A stretch of 41,523 nt of DNA, taken from positions 1 to 41,523 of the forward strand of contig JADZCN010000061.1 of assembly GCA_020851565.1 (NCBI GenBank), in the 5' to 3' direction. Shown one piece after another: positions 8,354 through 17,574 of this stretch. Both the position numbers and the translations under genes were made by a program. Below the pieces are notes generated by a model. The model did no database searches, had not been told where the DNA came from, and saw only the letters and a list, made by a program, of their open reading frames with translations. Source of the stretch: Acidobacteriota bacterium (GTDB lineage: Bacteria > Acidobacteriota > Vicinamibacteria > Vicinamibacterales > UBA2999). Numbering within the stretch: position 1 is the stretch's first letter; every line of letters begins with the position of its first letter.

Positions 8354-9351
8354 CCCGCTCGCATCGCTTCGTCCTCGCCTGCCTGGCCGTGCTGCTGCTC
8401 GTCGCGTCACCGGCCGCGGCGCAGCGCAAGCGCGCCCCCACGCCGCCGCCGGCGCCTGCTCCCGTGCTGCCGCCACCGGACATCCGCGTGCGGTCCGAGC
8501 TGAGCCAGACGGCCGCCTGGGTCGGCGATCCGCTGCAGTTCATCGTGGAGATCGACACGGCGCCGGGCGTGGAGGTGGTAACCGAGGACCTCGCGCCGGA
8601 GAGACTGGTCGTCGAAGGCCTGGAACTCGGCGGGGCCACGTCCACCATGGAGCCGCGCGCGGACGGCTGGCGAACGGTGCGCCATGCGTACACCGTGACG
8701 CCCTGGGACACCACGCCGCCCAAGCGCATCGGCGACCTGACGGTCCGTTTCCGGCGTCCGGTGACCGCCGCCACGGCGTCTGGCGCCGCCGAGGCGAGCG
8801 ATATCAAGGTAGCCGGTGCCACCCTGGCCGTACGCAGCACGCTCCCGGACGATGGCAGCGCCGACGGTGCACGGGACCGGCTGGCGGCCCTGCCCTCGCC
8901 CGCCTGGCTCGGGTGGCTGCGCCCCGCGGGCCTGGGCTTCATCGCCCTGGGCATCGCGCCCGTCGTTCTCTGGGTGGCCACTCGGGTGCGCCGGCCACGC
9001 GTCACGACGCCTCGCGCCTCGTCCCGCTCGCTCCACGCGCAGATCAAGTCGATGTTCGACGAGCTGCGAATCATCGACACCAGCACCACTGAGGGCCGCC
9101 GGCGAGCCTACGACCGCATCGACGCCGACGTGCGCGCCTACCTCGCGCAAGCCGAGGCGCTGCCAGCCCTGGCGCTGACTGCCGACGAGCTCCGGCCGCG
9201 CCTGGCCGAGTCGAAGCGCGTGCGGGCCGGCGAGGTGTGCGACATCCTGGCGGAATGCGAGCACGCGCGCTACGGCCCGGACGATCGCCTGCCGGCCGCC
9301 GAGGCCGTGCGGAGCACGATCGAGCGCCTGCAGTCGGCGCTGGGGCGGTAG
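8350..9351 (+). CDS. BatD-like membrane protein
   Basis: A 333-residue protein with a signal peptide (FVLACLAVLLLVASPAAAQ), a proline-rich linker (about 28-45), a beta-sandwich-like domain (about 48-165; ELSQTAAWVGDPLQFIVEIDTAPG), one transmembrane segment (about 196-216, LGFIALGIAPVVLWVATRV) and a cytoplasmic helical tail (about 225-333). The domain order fits BatD/oxygen-tolerance proteins in MoxR/VWA operons; sequence similarity is weak, so the call leans on context. It overlaps the DUF58 stop by 4 nt and is followed after 1 nt by the second VWA gene, so translation is likely coupled. Confidence 0.72.
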   Translation: MTRSHRFVLACLAVLLLVASPAAAQRKRAPTPPPAPAPVLPPPDIRVRSELSQTAAWVGDPLQFIVEIDTAPGVEVVTEDLAPERLVVEGLELGGATSTMEPRADGWRTVRHAYTVTPWDTTPPKRIGDLTVRFRRPVTAATASGAAEASDIKVAGATLAVRSTLPDDGSADGARDRLAALPSPAWLGWLRPAGLGFIALGIAPVVLWVATRVRRPRVTTPRASSRSLHAQIKSMFDELRIIDTSTTEGRRRAYDRIDADVRAYLAQAEALPALALTADELRPRLAESKRVRAGEVCDILAECEHARYGPDDRLPAAEAVRSTIERLQSALGR

Positions 9352-9352
9352 C

Positions 9353-10354
9353 GTGCCCGATCTTGCCGGCTTCGCCGGGCTCAGCCTGCTCCAGCCCTGG
9401 GCGCTGGCGATCGTGCCCGCCAGCCTGCTGGTGCTGGTCGTCCGGGCGCTGTGGCGCCGCCGTCGCTATGTCGCGCTCCCCACCACCGGGGCGCTGCCGG
9501 CGCAGGGCTTTCGCCCGTCCATCGTGCGACGCCTGCCGCTGCTGTTCGGGCTGGCGGGCATCGCGGCGACGGCCGTCGCCCTGGCCGAGCCCGTCGTGCC
9601 CCACTCGACCGCCGACCTGCGCTCGCTCGGCATCGACATCGTCCTCGTGATGGACCTGTCGTCCAGCATGAACACCGAGATGGGCGGCAGCGGCCCCCCG
9701 TCGCCGGACGGCCCCCGGCGCCCCACGCGGCTGGACGTGACGAAGGCCGCGATCCGCTCGTTCATCAGCAGCCGCCATGGCGACCGCCTCGGCATGGTGG
9801 TGTTCTCGAACTATGCCTACGTGGTGAGCCCGCTCACGCTCGACAAGGAATACCTGCTCCGCTACCTGGACATCGTGGACAACCAGATCCTCCGCAACGA
9901 GGCGATGACGGCCATCGGGGACGGGATCGACATGGCCACGTTCGTCCTGGGCAAGCAGTCGGGGCGCGAGCGGACGAAGGTGATCCTGGTGTTCACCGAC
10001 GGCGAGCGGAACTACGGACGGGATCCGCTGGAGTCGCTCGCCGATGCCGACGGGGCGAACGCGCGCGTACACCTCATCGGCGTGGACCTGGACGAGCAGA
10101 TCAAGGAGCGCCCCACCGTGCAGGCGCTCATCTCGGCGGTCCGCAGCTACGGCGGCCGCTACTACGAGGCCGACACGGTGCGCGAGCTCAGGCAGGCCTC
10201 CACCGAGCTCGACCAGCTCGAGAAGTCGCTGGTGATCAGCCAGACCCACGTCGCCAACGAGCCTGTCTATCAGTGGTTCGCGCTCGCGGCCGTGGTGCTC
10301 ATCGCCGCCGCGCTGCTCGTGAACGCGATTCCGTTCTTCAACGAGATGACGTAG
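9353..10354 (+). CDS. VWA-domain membrane protein (BatA/BatB-like), second copy
   Basis: A 333-residue protein with two N-terminal membrane segments (about 16-34 and 61-78), a VWA domain (about 92-290) and a C-terminal membrane segment (WFALAAVVLIAAALLVNAIPFF). The metal site is complete: DLSSSM (from D101), the threonine of AMTAIGDGID, and the aspartate of FTDGERNYG. A short insertion rich in Gly/Pro follows the first motif (about 108-123). It starts at GTG 9353, 1 nt after the BatD-like stop. Last gene of the operon; a mirror repeat follows directly. Confidence 0.9.
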   Translation: MPDLAGFAGLSLLQPWALAIVPASLLVLVVRALWRRRRYVALPTTGALPAQGFRPSIVRRLPLLFGLAGIAATAVALAEPVVPHSTADLRSLGIDIVLVMDLSSSMNTEMGGSGPPSPDGPRRPTRLDVTKAAIRSFISSRHGDRLGMVVFSNYAYVVSPLTLDKEYLLRYLDIVDNQILRNEAMTAIGDGIDMATFVLGKQSGRERTKVILVFTDGERNYGRDPLESLADADGANARVHLIGVDLDEQIKERPTVQALISAVRSYGGRYYEADTVRELRQASTELDQLEKSLVISQTHVANEPVYQWFALAAVVLIAAALLVNAIPFFNEMT

Positions 10355-10356
10355 CC

Positions 10357-10478
10357 CACACGAAACCACGAAGACACGAAGAACACGAAGGACGCACGAA
10401 GTCACTCTGGGCTGCCCCCAGAAAGCTTCGTGACCTTCGTGGTCCTCTTCGTGCCTTCGTGGTCTTCTGTTCCCGTGA
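10357..10478. repeat. CACGAAG-word mirror repeat with central hairpin
   Basis: The left arm has five copies of CACGAAG or CACGAAA (10357-10401). The right arm has four copies of CTTCGTG (10425-10475). In the centre TCTGGG (10406-10411) pairs with CCCAGA (10417-10422). It fills the gap between two convergent genes, so it could serve as a bidirectional transcription stop; neither side has a strong T tract. Confidence 0.85.
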
Positions 10479-11786
10479 TCAGGCGGTCGGCATGGCCAGC
10501 ACCTGGCCCTTGACGATCTCCCGGAGCGCGTCGGCGAGCGCGTCCACCTGCGCCTCGGTGTTGTAGATGTGCGTCGCGATCCGCACCGCGTTCAGGTCGT
10601 ACTCCATCGTCCGGGTCCAGATGCGGTGGCGCTTCTTCAGCGTGTACACGATGTCGGCGTTCTTCAGGTTCGGCAGCGTGAAGGCCAGCAGCGCGTTGCT
10701 GAGCGCCGGGTTCATCGACGTGTGGAACGTGATGCCGGGCAGCCCGCTCAGCTGCCTGCGCGCATAGGTGCAGAGCGCGCGGACGCGGGCCTCGATACGC
10801 TCGCGGCCGATCGCGGTCTGGAAGTCGATGGCCGCGCCCTGGGCCACGACAATCGGGTGGGCGCGCTGGCTCTGGCGATCGTAGCGGGCGGCGCCGCGCT
10901 TCGGGTCGTCCCAGCCGCCCGCCACGACCGTGGGCCAGAGCTGCTCCTGGGACGCGCGACGGAGGTACAGGATGCCCGCGCCCGTCGGCGCACAGAGCCA
11001 CTTGTGCGAACTGGACGCGTAGTAGTCCACGCCCAGGTCGTGCATGTCCATCTTCAGCATGCCCGGCGGGTGCGCGCCGTCCACGGCCGTGATGATGTTC
11101 TTCGAGCGCGCCAGCGCGGCCAGTTCCTTCAGCGGCACCATCGAGCCCGACTGGTACATCACGTGGCTCACCATGAACACGCGCGTGCGCGGCGTGATCG
11201 CCGCGTCGAAGGCCTTCAGGATGACGTCCGGATCCTCCGCGGGCGCCGGCCACTTCACGGCCTTCACCACCACGCCGTGGCGCTTCGCCTTCAGGTTGCA
11301 CGGGTTCAGGCCGCCGCCGTGCTCGTGAAACGTCGTGAGGATCTCGTCGCCGGCCTTGAGGTCCAGGCCGCCCAGCATGAAGTTCATGCCTTCGGTGGTG
11401 TTCCGGACGAGCGCGATCTCATCCACGTCCGCCCCGAGGAAGGCCGCGGCCTTCCGCCGGACCTCCTCGGCCATGTTGTTCTGGTCGGTGTTGGGCTGTC
11501 CGGGATCCTGCGCCAGGTCGTGATAGCGCTCGGTGAGGCTGTAGTACACCGGCTTGGGGGTCGGCCCCAGCGTGCCGTTGTTCATGTAGGTCCAGTCCTT
11601 GTCGAGCAGGAACTCGTCCCGGACCCTGCGCCAGAACTCCTCGTCGGTGCCACCGGCCTGCGCGGCCCGCGTCACTGCCTCCAGCGAACGCTCGCCAGCC
11701 AGGGCGGCGGCCCCCATCGCGACCGCGCCCGCCGGAATCGCCTGCAGAAGCCGCCGCCTCGAAACCACCCACGGTGACATGCCCAT
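10479..11786 (-). CDS. Tat-exported class V aminotransferase-fold protein (isopenicillin-N-epimerase/cysteine-desulfurase-like)
   Basis: A 435-residue protein with a twin-arginine signal (SRRRLLQAIPAGAVAMGAAAL) followed by a PLP-dependent class V aminotransferase domain. The PLP lysine is K262 in SSSHKWLCAPTGAG, the pyridine-binding aspartate is D236 in VDGAHPPG, and ALVRNTTEGMNFML is the phosphate-binding segment. The family includes CefD-like epimerases and desulfurases; no cysteine loop diagnostic of IscS/SufS is obvious. Tat export of a PLP enzyme implies folding in the cytoplasm before transport. Start ATG 11786 has a GGGGG Shine-Dalgarno-like run 5 nt upstream. Substrate unknown. Confidence 0.85.
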   Translation of the reverse strand: MGMSPWVVSRRRLLQAIPAGAVAMGAAALAGERSLEAVTRAAQAGGTDEEFWRRVRDEFLLDKDWTYMNNGTLGPTPKPVYYSLTERYHDLAQDPGQPNTDQNNMAEEVRRKAAAFLGADVDEIALVRNTTEGMNFMLGGLDLKAGDEILTTFHEHGGGLNPCNLKAKRHGVVVKAVKWPAPAEDPDVILKAFDAAITPRTRVFMVSHVMYQSGSMVPLKELAALARSKNIITAVDGAHPPGMLKMDMHDLGVDYYASSSHKWLCAPTGAGILYLRRASQEQLWPTVVAGGWDDPKRGAARYDRQSQRAHPIVVAQGAAIDFQTAIGRERIEARVRALCTYARRQLSGLPGITFHTSMNPALSNALLAFTLPNLKNADIVYTLKKRHRIWTRTMEYDLNAVRIATHIYNTEAQVDALADALREIVKGQVLAMPTA

Positions 11787-11800
11787 GGCAACCCCCTTCG

Positions 11801-11832
11801 ACTCCCGGTTCCCGGTTCCCGGTTCCCGACCC
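11801..11832 (+). repeat. GGTTCCC tandem heptamer
   Basis: CCCGGTTCCCGGTTCCCGG-type repetition, about four units of 7 bp, fills the gap between the DUF5916 stop and the aminotransferase start. The same word, same orientation, recurs at 36605-36636. Confidence 0.8.
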
Positions 11833-11834
11833 GA

Positions 11835-14132
11835 TCAGAAGTCGAACAGCCGGGTGTACTTCACGACGAACGAGCGACCGACGACGTCATACGACGTGGA
11901 GTCGAGCACGTCGCGCCGGTCGTTGAAGACGACGAACAGGCCCGTGCCTGATCGGTCGAGCAGCGCAAGGCGGATGTTGGAGGAGTACTGTCCGGTCTGC
12001 CCGTTGTACTGGACCAGTGCAGACAGGCTGGCGAGATTGGTGAACGAGACGGTCGCCTTGAGCGGAATCAGGTTGGCGACGAAGGCGCCGGTCGGGAGGT
12101 TCACGTCCTGCCTGGTCCAGCCCAGGCTGGCCGTGATCCGGGCCGTGAACCGGTAGTCGCTCGTCACCTCGACCGAGTTGAAGTCTCCGTTGTAGTAGTT
12201 CCCGATGCGGTAGCGGATGGTGCCGGTCACGGCCGAGCTCGGATTGTGCATGTACTCGAACGCGTGCTGGTACCAGGTGTAGTCGCCTGGTTGGATGACA
12301 ACGCGGTTCGCGTCCCGGTTGTACACGGTGAACGGCGCGATGGGGTTGTCCTGGACGCGATCGAAGAACCAGCCGAACCGCCCGCCCTGCATCGGCTGGA
12401 TCTCGAACGGGTGCACGTGTGTGTTGGAAGACTGCAGCTTGTCGTCGAACCCGTAAAAGGAGGTGTAGGACACGTGCGGCGCGAACCGGCGGATCCAGCG
12501 GTGGTTCCTGGGCTGGGGCTGGAAGAACGCCCGGAACTCGGGCCGCCGGTAGCCCCGGCGCGGCAGGAAGCCCACCTCGGGGTTGAAGCGGTTGCCGACC
12601 TGCGTGAAGCCGCCGGAGATCTGCCAGAGCTGGTTGCGGAAGTCGTAGAACACGCGGCCGGCGTGGTCGCTGCCCGTAGCGCCGGGCGAGTCGGTGCGCG
12701 CGAAGAACGTGGAGATACGCTGGCCGGCCGACACCTGGAAGTTGGCGTCCACGCCGTACGCGCGGTTCCAGTTGCTGAAGGTGGTCCCCGACGTCCCGGT
12801 GGAGTACTTGCCGACGAAGATGGCGCCGTAGCTCGACCGGCCCACTTCCTTCTGCACACGGGCCACGCTGAAGTTCGTGTCCGGGGCCATGGGCCGGCCG
12901 GCGAAGTCCTCCGCGTCGTTGGTCTGGATGTTGAGGAAGCCCACGTTCCAGCTGCCGCCCACCTTGCCGCTCAGCCGCGCGCCGCCGATGATGTCGATGG
13001 GCTGCAGCGTGCCCCCGGCGCCCGAGAGGCCGATGCGCCGCGAGAAGAACAGGTCCACCGACTGTGGCTGCCCGAACTGGAAGGTGCTGGCGTTCTCCAG
13101 GAAGAAGGGCCGCTTCTCCGGGAAGAACAGGTCGAAGCGCGTCAGGTTCACCTGCTCCTCGTCGGCCTCCACCTGCGCGAAGTCGGTGTTCACGGTGCCG
13201 TCCAGGGTGAGGCTCGGCGTCACGCCCCACTTGACGTCCAGGCCCACGTCGCCGTTGCGATCGAGCTGGTCGCTGGCGCGCGTGAAGTCCTTGTTGGCCG
13301 AGGCCAGGGCGTAGGGAATGAGCTTGATGTCGCGGCGCGGCGGCAGGCTGAGGCCCGGCACCTTGGCGGCCAGCGAGATGCGGTAGATGTCGAAGCCGCG
13401 CGGGATCTCCGACAGGTACACCTGCTCGTTCTTGTGCCGGATGTTGCGCATGACGTTGAAGCCCCACGTCATGTCGTCGCCGGTGGCGTAGCGCAGCGTC
13501 TTCAGCGGGATGGCCATCTCGGCCTCCCACCCTCGCTCCGTCACCTGCGCGCGCACGGTCCAGTCGCCGTCCCAGTTCGGGTTGAACGCGCTGATGCCGC
13601 CGCGCTGCGTGCCCGCGGCGCCGCCGCCGAAGGTGAGGCCGGCCGACTGGCCCTCGCGGGCCACCTGCCCGTCGTACTCGATGCCCAGCGGGTTGGTGCC
13701 GAAGACGAACGCGTTCTGGTTGTCGTTGAAGGTGTCGAAGACGAGGATGACCGAGTCGGTCTCGGCCAGCGACGCGTCGCGCCGCGCCTGCGAGACGATG
13801 ATCTTCGACGGGTCCTGGTCGAAGCAGACGAAGCTGACGTAGACGGCGCTCGGCCCGAACAGCAGCCGCACCTCGGTCCGCTCGGTGGCCGGTTCCCCGA
13901 GGCGCGGATCCTGCTGCGTGAACGTGGTGTGCGGTGTCACGCCCTGCCACACCTCTTCGTTCACCCGACCGTCAATGACGGGTGGCGACTGGCCTGGCGC
14001 GAGCTTGCCGGGGGTGACGACCGGTGGGGACGGAGCGCCTTGCGCGAAGACCAACCCGGGAACAACGAGGCAGAAGGCCAGCAGCGCGGCGGCCCTCCAC
14101 CGGCTTACAGCGACGGTGGCGACATGTGGCAT
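11835..14132 (-). CDS. DUF5916 protein with N-terminal CBM9-like domain (outer-membrane beta-barrel)
   Basis: A 765-residue protein: signal peptide (about 10-30 of the mature start, AALLAFCLVVPGLVFAQ), a carbohydrate-binding family 9-like domain (about 40-230; SPPVIDGRVNEEVWQ, VYVSFVCFDQDPSKI, DTFNDNQNAFVFGTNPLGIEYDGQ), then a DUF5916 region predicted to form an outer-membrane barrel, ending in an aromatic residue (YTRLFDF) as barrels do. Function is unestablished; such genes are abundant in Acidobacteriota and Bacteroidota. ATG 14132 is preferred to TTG 14159, since the signal peptide then starts sensibly; a TAGACT hexamer about 25 nt upstream could be its -10. Divergent from the TPR-like gene at 14250. 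Confidence 0.85.
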   Translation of the reverse strand: MPHVATVAVSRWRAAALLAFCLVVPGLVFAQGAPSPPVVTPGKLAPGQSPPVIDGRVNEEVWQGVTPHTTFTQQDPRLGEPATERTEVRLLFGPSAVYVSFVCFDQDPSKIIVSQARRDASLAETDSVILVFDTFNDNQNAFVFGTNPLGIEYDGQVAREGQSAGLTFGGGAAGTQRGGISAFNPNWDGDWTVRAQVTERGWEAEMAIPLKTLRYATGDDMTWGFNVMRNIRHKNEQVYLSEIPRGFDIYRISLAAKVPGLSLPPRRDIKLIPYALASANKDFTRASDQLDRNGDVGLDVKWGVTPSLTLDGTVNTDFAQVEADEEQVNLTRFDLFFPEKRPFFLENASTFQFGQPQSVDLFFSRRIGLSGAGGTLQPIDIIGGARLSGKVGGSWNVGFLNIQTNDAEDFAGRPMAPDTNFSVARVQKEVGRSSYGAIFVGKYSTGTSGTTFSNWNRAYGVDANFQVSAGQRISTFFARTDSPGATGSDHAGRVFYDFRNQLWQISGGFTQVGNRFNPEVGFLPRRGYRRPEFRAFFQPQPRNHRWIRRFAPHVSYTSFYGFDDKLQSSNTHVHPFEIQPMQGGRFGWFFDRVQDNPIAPFTVYNRDANRVVIQPGDYTWYQHAFEYMHNPSSAVTGTIRYRIGNYYNGDFNSVEVTSDYRFTARITASLGWTRQDVNLPTGAFVANLIPLKATVSFTNLASLSALVQYNGQTGQYSSNIRLALLDRSGTGLFVVFNDRRDVLDSTSYDVVGRSFVVKYTRLFDF

Positions 14133-14249
14133 GGAGAGAACGGCTCGGGAGTCGCGCAAGTCTATTCCGATGGCCGCGGCAATGACAATCCTCTTTCCCC
14201 GACTCGCCGTCCTCGTGGTATCGTCAGCCGCATCAGGGGAAGACGCGCC

Positions 14250-16304
14250 ATGGCCTGCTCAATCGCCCGCGCGCTGCTCGTCGCCGCGCTGCTTGCCTCC
14301 CCGACCCTTGCCTCGGCGCAGGCCAAGGCGCCCAACCTCTCCAAGTCTCAGAAACAGGCCCTCCTGGCCGCCGTCACCGCGGCCCGGGACGCCGTCCGCC
14401 TCACCCCGGACGACGACTGGCAGATGCACCTGCTGCGGGCGTCGGATGGCTCGCACTACGTGGCGTTCACCATGGGGGCGCCACCGAACCTGACACCGGA
14501 CGAGCGCCTGGTGCTGTACGTGCGGCTCGAGCCGAAGCCCTCCGAACCACCGTCGACGTCTCCCCCACCACGCTCGACCGTTGAGGAATGGCTGCGCGGC
14601 GAGCGCGGCGATCCGCTGCCCATGCGGGCCGCACGCGTGGTCACGGTTCCCTCCGGGGAGCTGCCCATGGGCGGAACGGCGGCCACGATGACGCGCGACG
14701 GATCAGGCCAGAACTCGGCGGTCCTGGCGCTGATGGAGCGGCGGCAGCAGAAGGCCCGCGAGGAAGCCGAAGCCCGTGAGCGGGCCCGTCGCGAGGCGCT
14801 GGAGGGCAAGGGCGGCGCCGCGCCGAACGTCATGCCATTCGAGGACTTCGACGTGCAGGCCCGCGTGCTCGCCCGCCCGGGCCGTTCCGCCGTCTTCCAG
14901 CGGGCCCTCACCGCCGGGCCCGGTGACTACGACGTCGTCGTCGCCTGGGCGGTCGTAGACGGGCGGGACCGCCCGACGCGCACCGGCGCCCTGCGCCAGT
15001 CGGTGAGCCTGCCCCCCGTGCAGACGACGGGGCTGGCCCTCGGCAGCGTGATCCTCGCCGACGCGATTCGCGCCCGCGCCGAGCTGTACACGGCGGAGCA
15101 GCAGACCGCGCATCCCTACGCCATCGGCGGCACCGAGATCGACCCCGCGCCCGACCACGCGTTCACCAACGACGAGCGCCTCTCGGTGGCCTTCCAGGTG
15201 TTCAACGCCGCGCCATCGCCAGCGGGCAAGCCCGACGTCGGCATCGCCCTTCGCCTGTACCGCCGCACGGACGGCGGCGAGGCACTGGCGGCCTCGCTCG
15301 CGCCGCTGGAATACAACGAGAACACGCTGCCGCCGGACTTCAGCCTGCTCCAGGGGCACCCGCTGCTGGCCGCGTTCGCGGCGCCGCTCCGAACGCTGCC
15401 TCGCGGCGAATACCGCCTGGCCATTGCCGCCACGGACCGCGTGGCCCGCACGTCGGCGACGACGGAAGCCCGCTTCCGAATCACCCCGACGCCGGCGGCC
15501 CTGCTGGCCAGCGCACCCGCATTCACCGCGCCGTTCGCCCGCGCACGCCTGCTCGACACCGCCGTGTTCGACCCCGCGCTCGACGCCCTGGCCCCGCTCG
15601 CCACCTCACCCGGCCTCGCGCCGCTGCTCTCGCTCGCGCGGCAGCACCGCTTCGTGGACCTCATGGCCGACACGAAGGTGACCGAGACGGAGCGCGGCAC
15701 GGCCATCCTGCTGCAGAGCCTGGCCGCCTATGCCCTGGGGGACACGCCACGCGCCATCGGCGTCCGGCTCGGACAGGCGCGGGCAGCAGGCGCGCCCGAC
15801 GGCGCCACGCAGTTCTGGCTTGGCGCCACGCTCGCACTCGAAGGACGGGATGCAGATGCCGTCCAGGCGTGGCAGGCGGCTGGCGCCGCAGGCTGGCCGC
15901 CCGCACTGGCGGCCCCGCCCATCGCGGAAGCACAAATCCGCCTCGGGCAGTTCGAGGACGCGGGACGCACGGCGCGCGGCGCGCTCGACGCCGGGGCGGT
16001 GGACCCCAGCCTGGTCCGCGTGGCCGCCGCCGCCGACATCGCGGCTCGACGGTTCGCGCGGGCCGTCGACGCGCTCACGTCCCACCTCTCCGTCGCGCCG
16101 GGGGATGCCGAGGCGCAGTGGATGCTCATCCACGCCCTCTTCGCGAGCTTCGTGGGGGGCGAAGCCCCGGGAGCTACCCCAGAGGGGCGCGCGCGCCTCG
16201 ACGACGCCGTTGACCGCTATGTCGCGGCCGGAGGCCGCCACCGGGCGCTGGCCGAGGAGTGGCGTGCGTTCGTTACTGCTTCCGAGCCGGCGACGGTGCC
16301 TTGA
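14250..16304 (+). CDS. Secreted protein with TPR-like C-terminal region
   Basis: A 684-residue protein with a signal peptide (ARALLVAALLASPTLASAQ), an N-terminal domain of unknown type (about 30-165), a short charged helix (about 155-190, RRQQKAREEAEARERARREA), a beta-rich middle (about 200-420) and a helical C-terminus with tetratricopeptide-like repeats (about 470-680). Many acidobacterial VWFA-related genes have such a partner next door, and here the convergent neighbour is one. AGGGGA 8 nt before ATG 14250 supports the start; a much longer open frame upstream runs antisense through the DUF5916 gene and is not coding. Its last 32 bp overlap the convergent gene. Confidence 0.75.
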   Translation: MACSIARALLVAALLASPTLASAQAKAPNLSKSQKQALLAAVTAARDAVRLTPDDDWQMHLLRASDGSHYVAFTMGAPPNLTPDERLVLYVRLEPKPSEPPSTSPPPRSTVEEWLRGERGDPLPMRAARVVTVPSGELPMGGTAATMTRDGSGQNSAVLALMERRQQKAREEAEARERARREALEGKGGAAPNVMPFEDFDVQARVLARPGRSAVFQRALTAGPGDYDVVVAWAVVDGRDRPTRTGALRQSVSLPPVQTTGLALGSVILADAIRARAELYTAEQQTAHPYAIGGTEIDPAPDHAFTNDERLSVAFQVFNAAPSPAGKPDVGIALRLYRRTDGGEALAASLAPLEYNENTLPPDFSLLQGHPLLAAFAAPLRTLPRGEYRLAIAATDRVARTSATTEARFRITPTPAALLASAPAFTAPFARARLLDTAVFDPALDALAPLATSPGLAPLLSLARQHRFVDLMADTKVTETERGTAILLQSLAAYALGDTPRAIGVRLGQARAAGAPDGATQFWLGATLALEGRDADAVQAWQAAGAAGWPPALAAPPIAEAQIRLGQFEDAGRTARGALDAGAVDPSLVRVAAAADIAARRFARAVDALTSHLSVAPGDAEAQWMLIHALFASFVGGEAPGATPEGRARLDDAVDRYVAAGGRHRALAEEWRAFVTASEPATVP

Positions 16305-17562
16305 CCTTGGGCGGCGTCCCCGGCGTCTTCAGCGAGTAGTCCTTCCGGGCGGCCACCGTGACATCGGGCCGGTTCACCTTGATCTCGATCTCGCGAACGC
16401 GCTTGGTCGGATCCGGGTTGCTCGAATAGTACCCGAGCACGTAGTAGTCGCTCGTCTCCGCGTCGATGCGCTTGAACGCCGCTTCGTGGTCGTTGTCGTT
16501 CACCACCGCGATCCCGCCGGTCTCCTCCGCCAGGTAGCGCAGGCTGCTGGTCGTCTTCTGCAGATATGTCCGCCACTCGCTCTGGTCCACGTACTGGCCC
16601 GCGTCGACCACACCCGACAGGCCGCGCGGATCGATCGTGAACAGGCTCGTGTTGGTGCGATTGGCGGTGAGCGTCAGCTCCTTCATCAGGAGATACAGGT
16701 CGGCGTCGGCCCGTATGGCACTCATCCGGAAGTAGGGGTTCTCCTCGTCGATGAGCTCTTTCATGGGGTCGCCGAACCGGCCGCCCATGATGCGGTCCTT
16801 GCCCTTCCGGCCCTCGGCGAAGGGGTCGAGATCGTACCCGGGGCTGATGTAGATCACGGCCTTTCGGCGGTTGCGGACCTGGTCCAGCGACGACACCAGG
16901 TTGTACATCGTCTGGAAGGCCACCTGGGCGCGGAAGCGGATGTCACCGGGACCGCTGGGCGACTCCAGCATCTGGAAGATCTCGGCCGCCGTGGGTGCCG
17001 AACCGCGGATGCGCGTAGCCGCCGATGCGATCAGCTTGTGGTCCAGCGTGGGATCGATCTCGATGGCCGAAGGGCCGCTCGACACCATGGCCACCAGGTC
17101 GCCCTCGTGCAGCAGCGTGTCCACGATCTGCTGGACGATGCGGCGGACGTGAGGCGTGTATTCAGCCTGGAAGTGCAGGTCGTCCACGAAGATGATGAGG
17201 ATGCGCCCCGACTCGCCCGTGTCGGCCGGGCGGCGCGTGGGCGGCAGGACGATGCCCTCGGGGGCCGACGGCGGCGGCGGTGCGAGCAGGTTGAACGACC
17301 GCCCGCCGTGAACCATGACGAACGACTCGATGCGCTGCGCCACACCGTCCTCGAGGACCGTGAAGTCGTCCTTCGTGAGGTCGGCCACGAAGCGGCCGTC
17401 CTTGTCGCGCGGGATGGCGTCGGTGGTCACCAGGGTGATGTCCGCCCGGAACGTGGGCTGCTGGACGCCACCCGGGGCCGGTGCCTGCGGCGGGGAGGGC
17501 GACTGGGCCGCGAGCGCCGCGCCAAGGGTGCAGGCCAATGCCAGGGCAAGAACCGCGCGCAT
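16273..17562 (-). CDS. VWFA-related acidobacterial-type secreted protein
   Basis: A 429-residue protein with a signal peptide (AVLALALACTLGAALAAQ) and the VWFA-related acidobacterial domain: DKDGRFVADLTKDDFTVLEDGVAQRIESF is the characteristic opening, followed by ILIIFVDDLHFQ in place of the canonical DxSxS metal site, RRKAVIYISPGYD, and a C-terminal segment LRYLAEETGGIAVVNDND then DYYVLGYYSSNP. The family is expanded in Acidobacteriota and is of unknown role. Start ATG 17562 has a perfect TATAAT 6 nt upstream (17574-17569) and no Shine-Dalgarno, so the mRNA is probably leaderless. A longer frame continuing upstream to 18774 is antisense to the molybdoenzyme gene. Confidence 0.9.
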   Translation of the reverse strand: MRAVLALALACTLGAALAAQSPSPPQAPAPGGVQQPTFRADITLVTTDAIPRDKDGRFVADLTKDDFTVLEDGVAQRIESFVMVHGGRSFNLLAPPPPSAPEGIVLPPTRRPADTGESGRILIIFVDDLHFQAEYTPHVRRIVQQIVDTLLHEGDLVAMVSSGPSAIEIDPTLDHKLIASAATRIRGSAPTAAEIFQMLESPSGPGDIRFRAQVAFQTMYNLVSSLDQVRNRRKAVIYISPGYDLDPFAEGRKGKDRIMGGRFGDPMKELIDEENPYFRMSAIRADADLYLLMKELTLTANRTNTSLFTIDPRGLSGVVDAGQYVDQSEWRTYLQKTTSSLRYLAEETGGIAVVNDNDHEAAFKRIDAETSDYYVLGYYSSNPDPTKRVREIEIKVNRPDVTVAARKDYSLKTPGTPPKVKAPSPARKQ

Positions 17563-17568
17563 CAGCGC

Positions 17569-17574
17569 ATTATA
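17569..17574 (-). promoter_or_regulatory. -10 element TATAAT, leaderless start of the VWFA-related gene
   Basis: A perfect TATAAT (minus strand) is separated from ATG 17562 by 6 nt, so transcription should begin at or next to the start codon. The position where a -35 would lie is occupied by the GGGGTTCT octamer repeat and has no TTGACA-like sequence. Confidence 0.6.

Noticed and set aside
12246..14249. Upstream extension of the TPR-like protein frame
   Set aside because: Antisense to the DUF5916 gene, and the signal peptide begins at ATG 14250.
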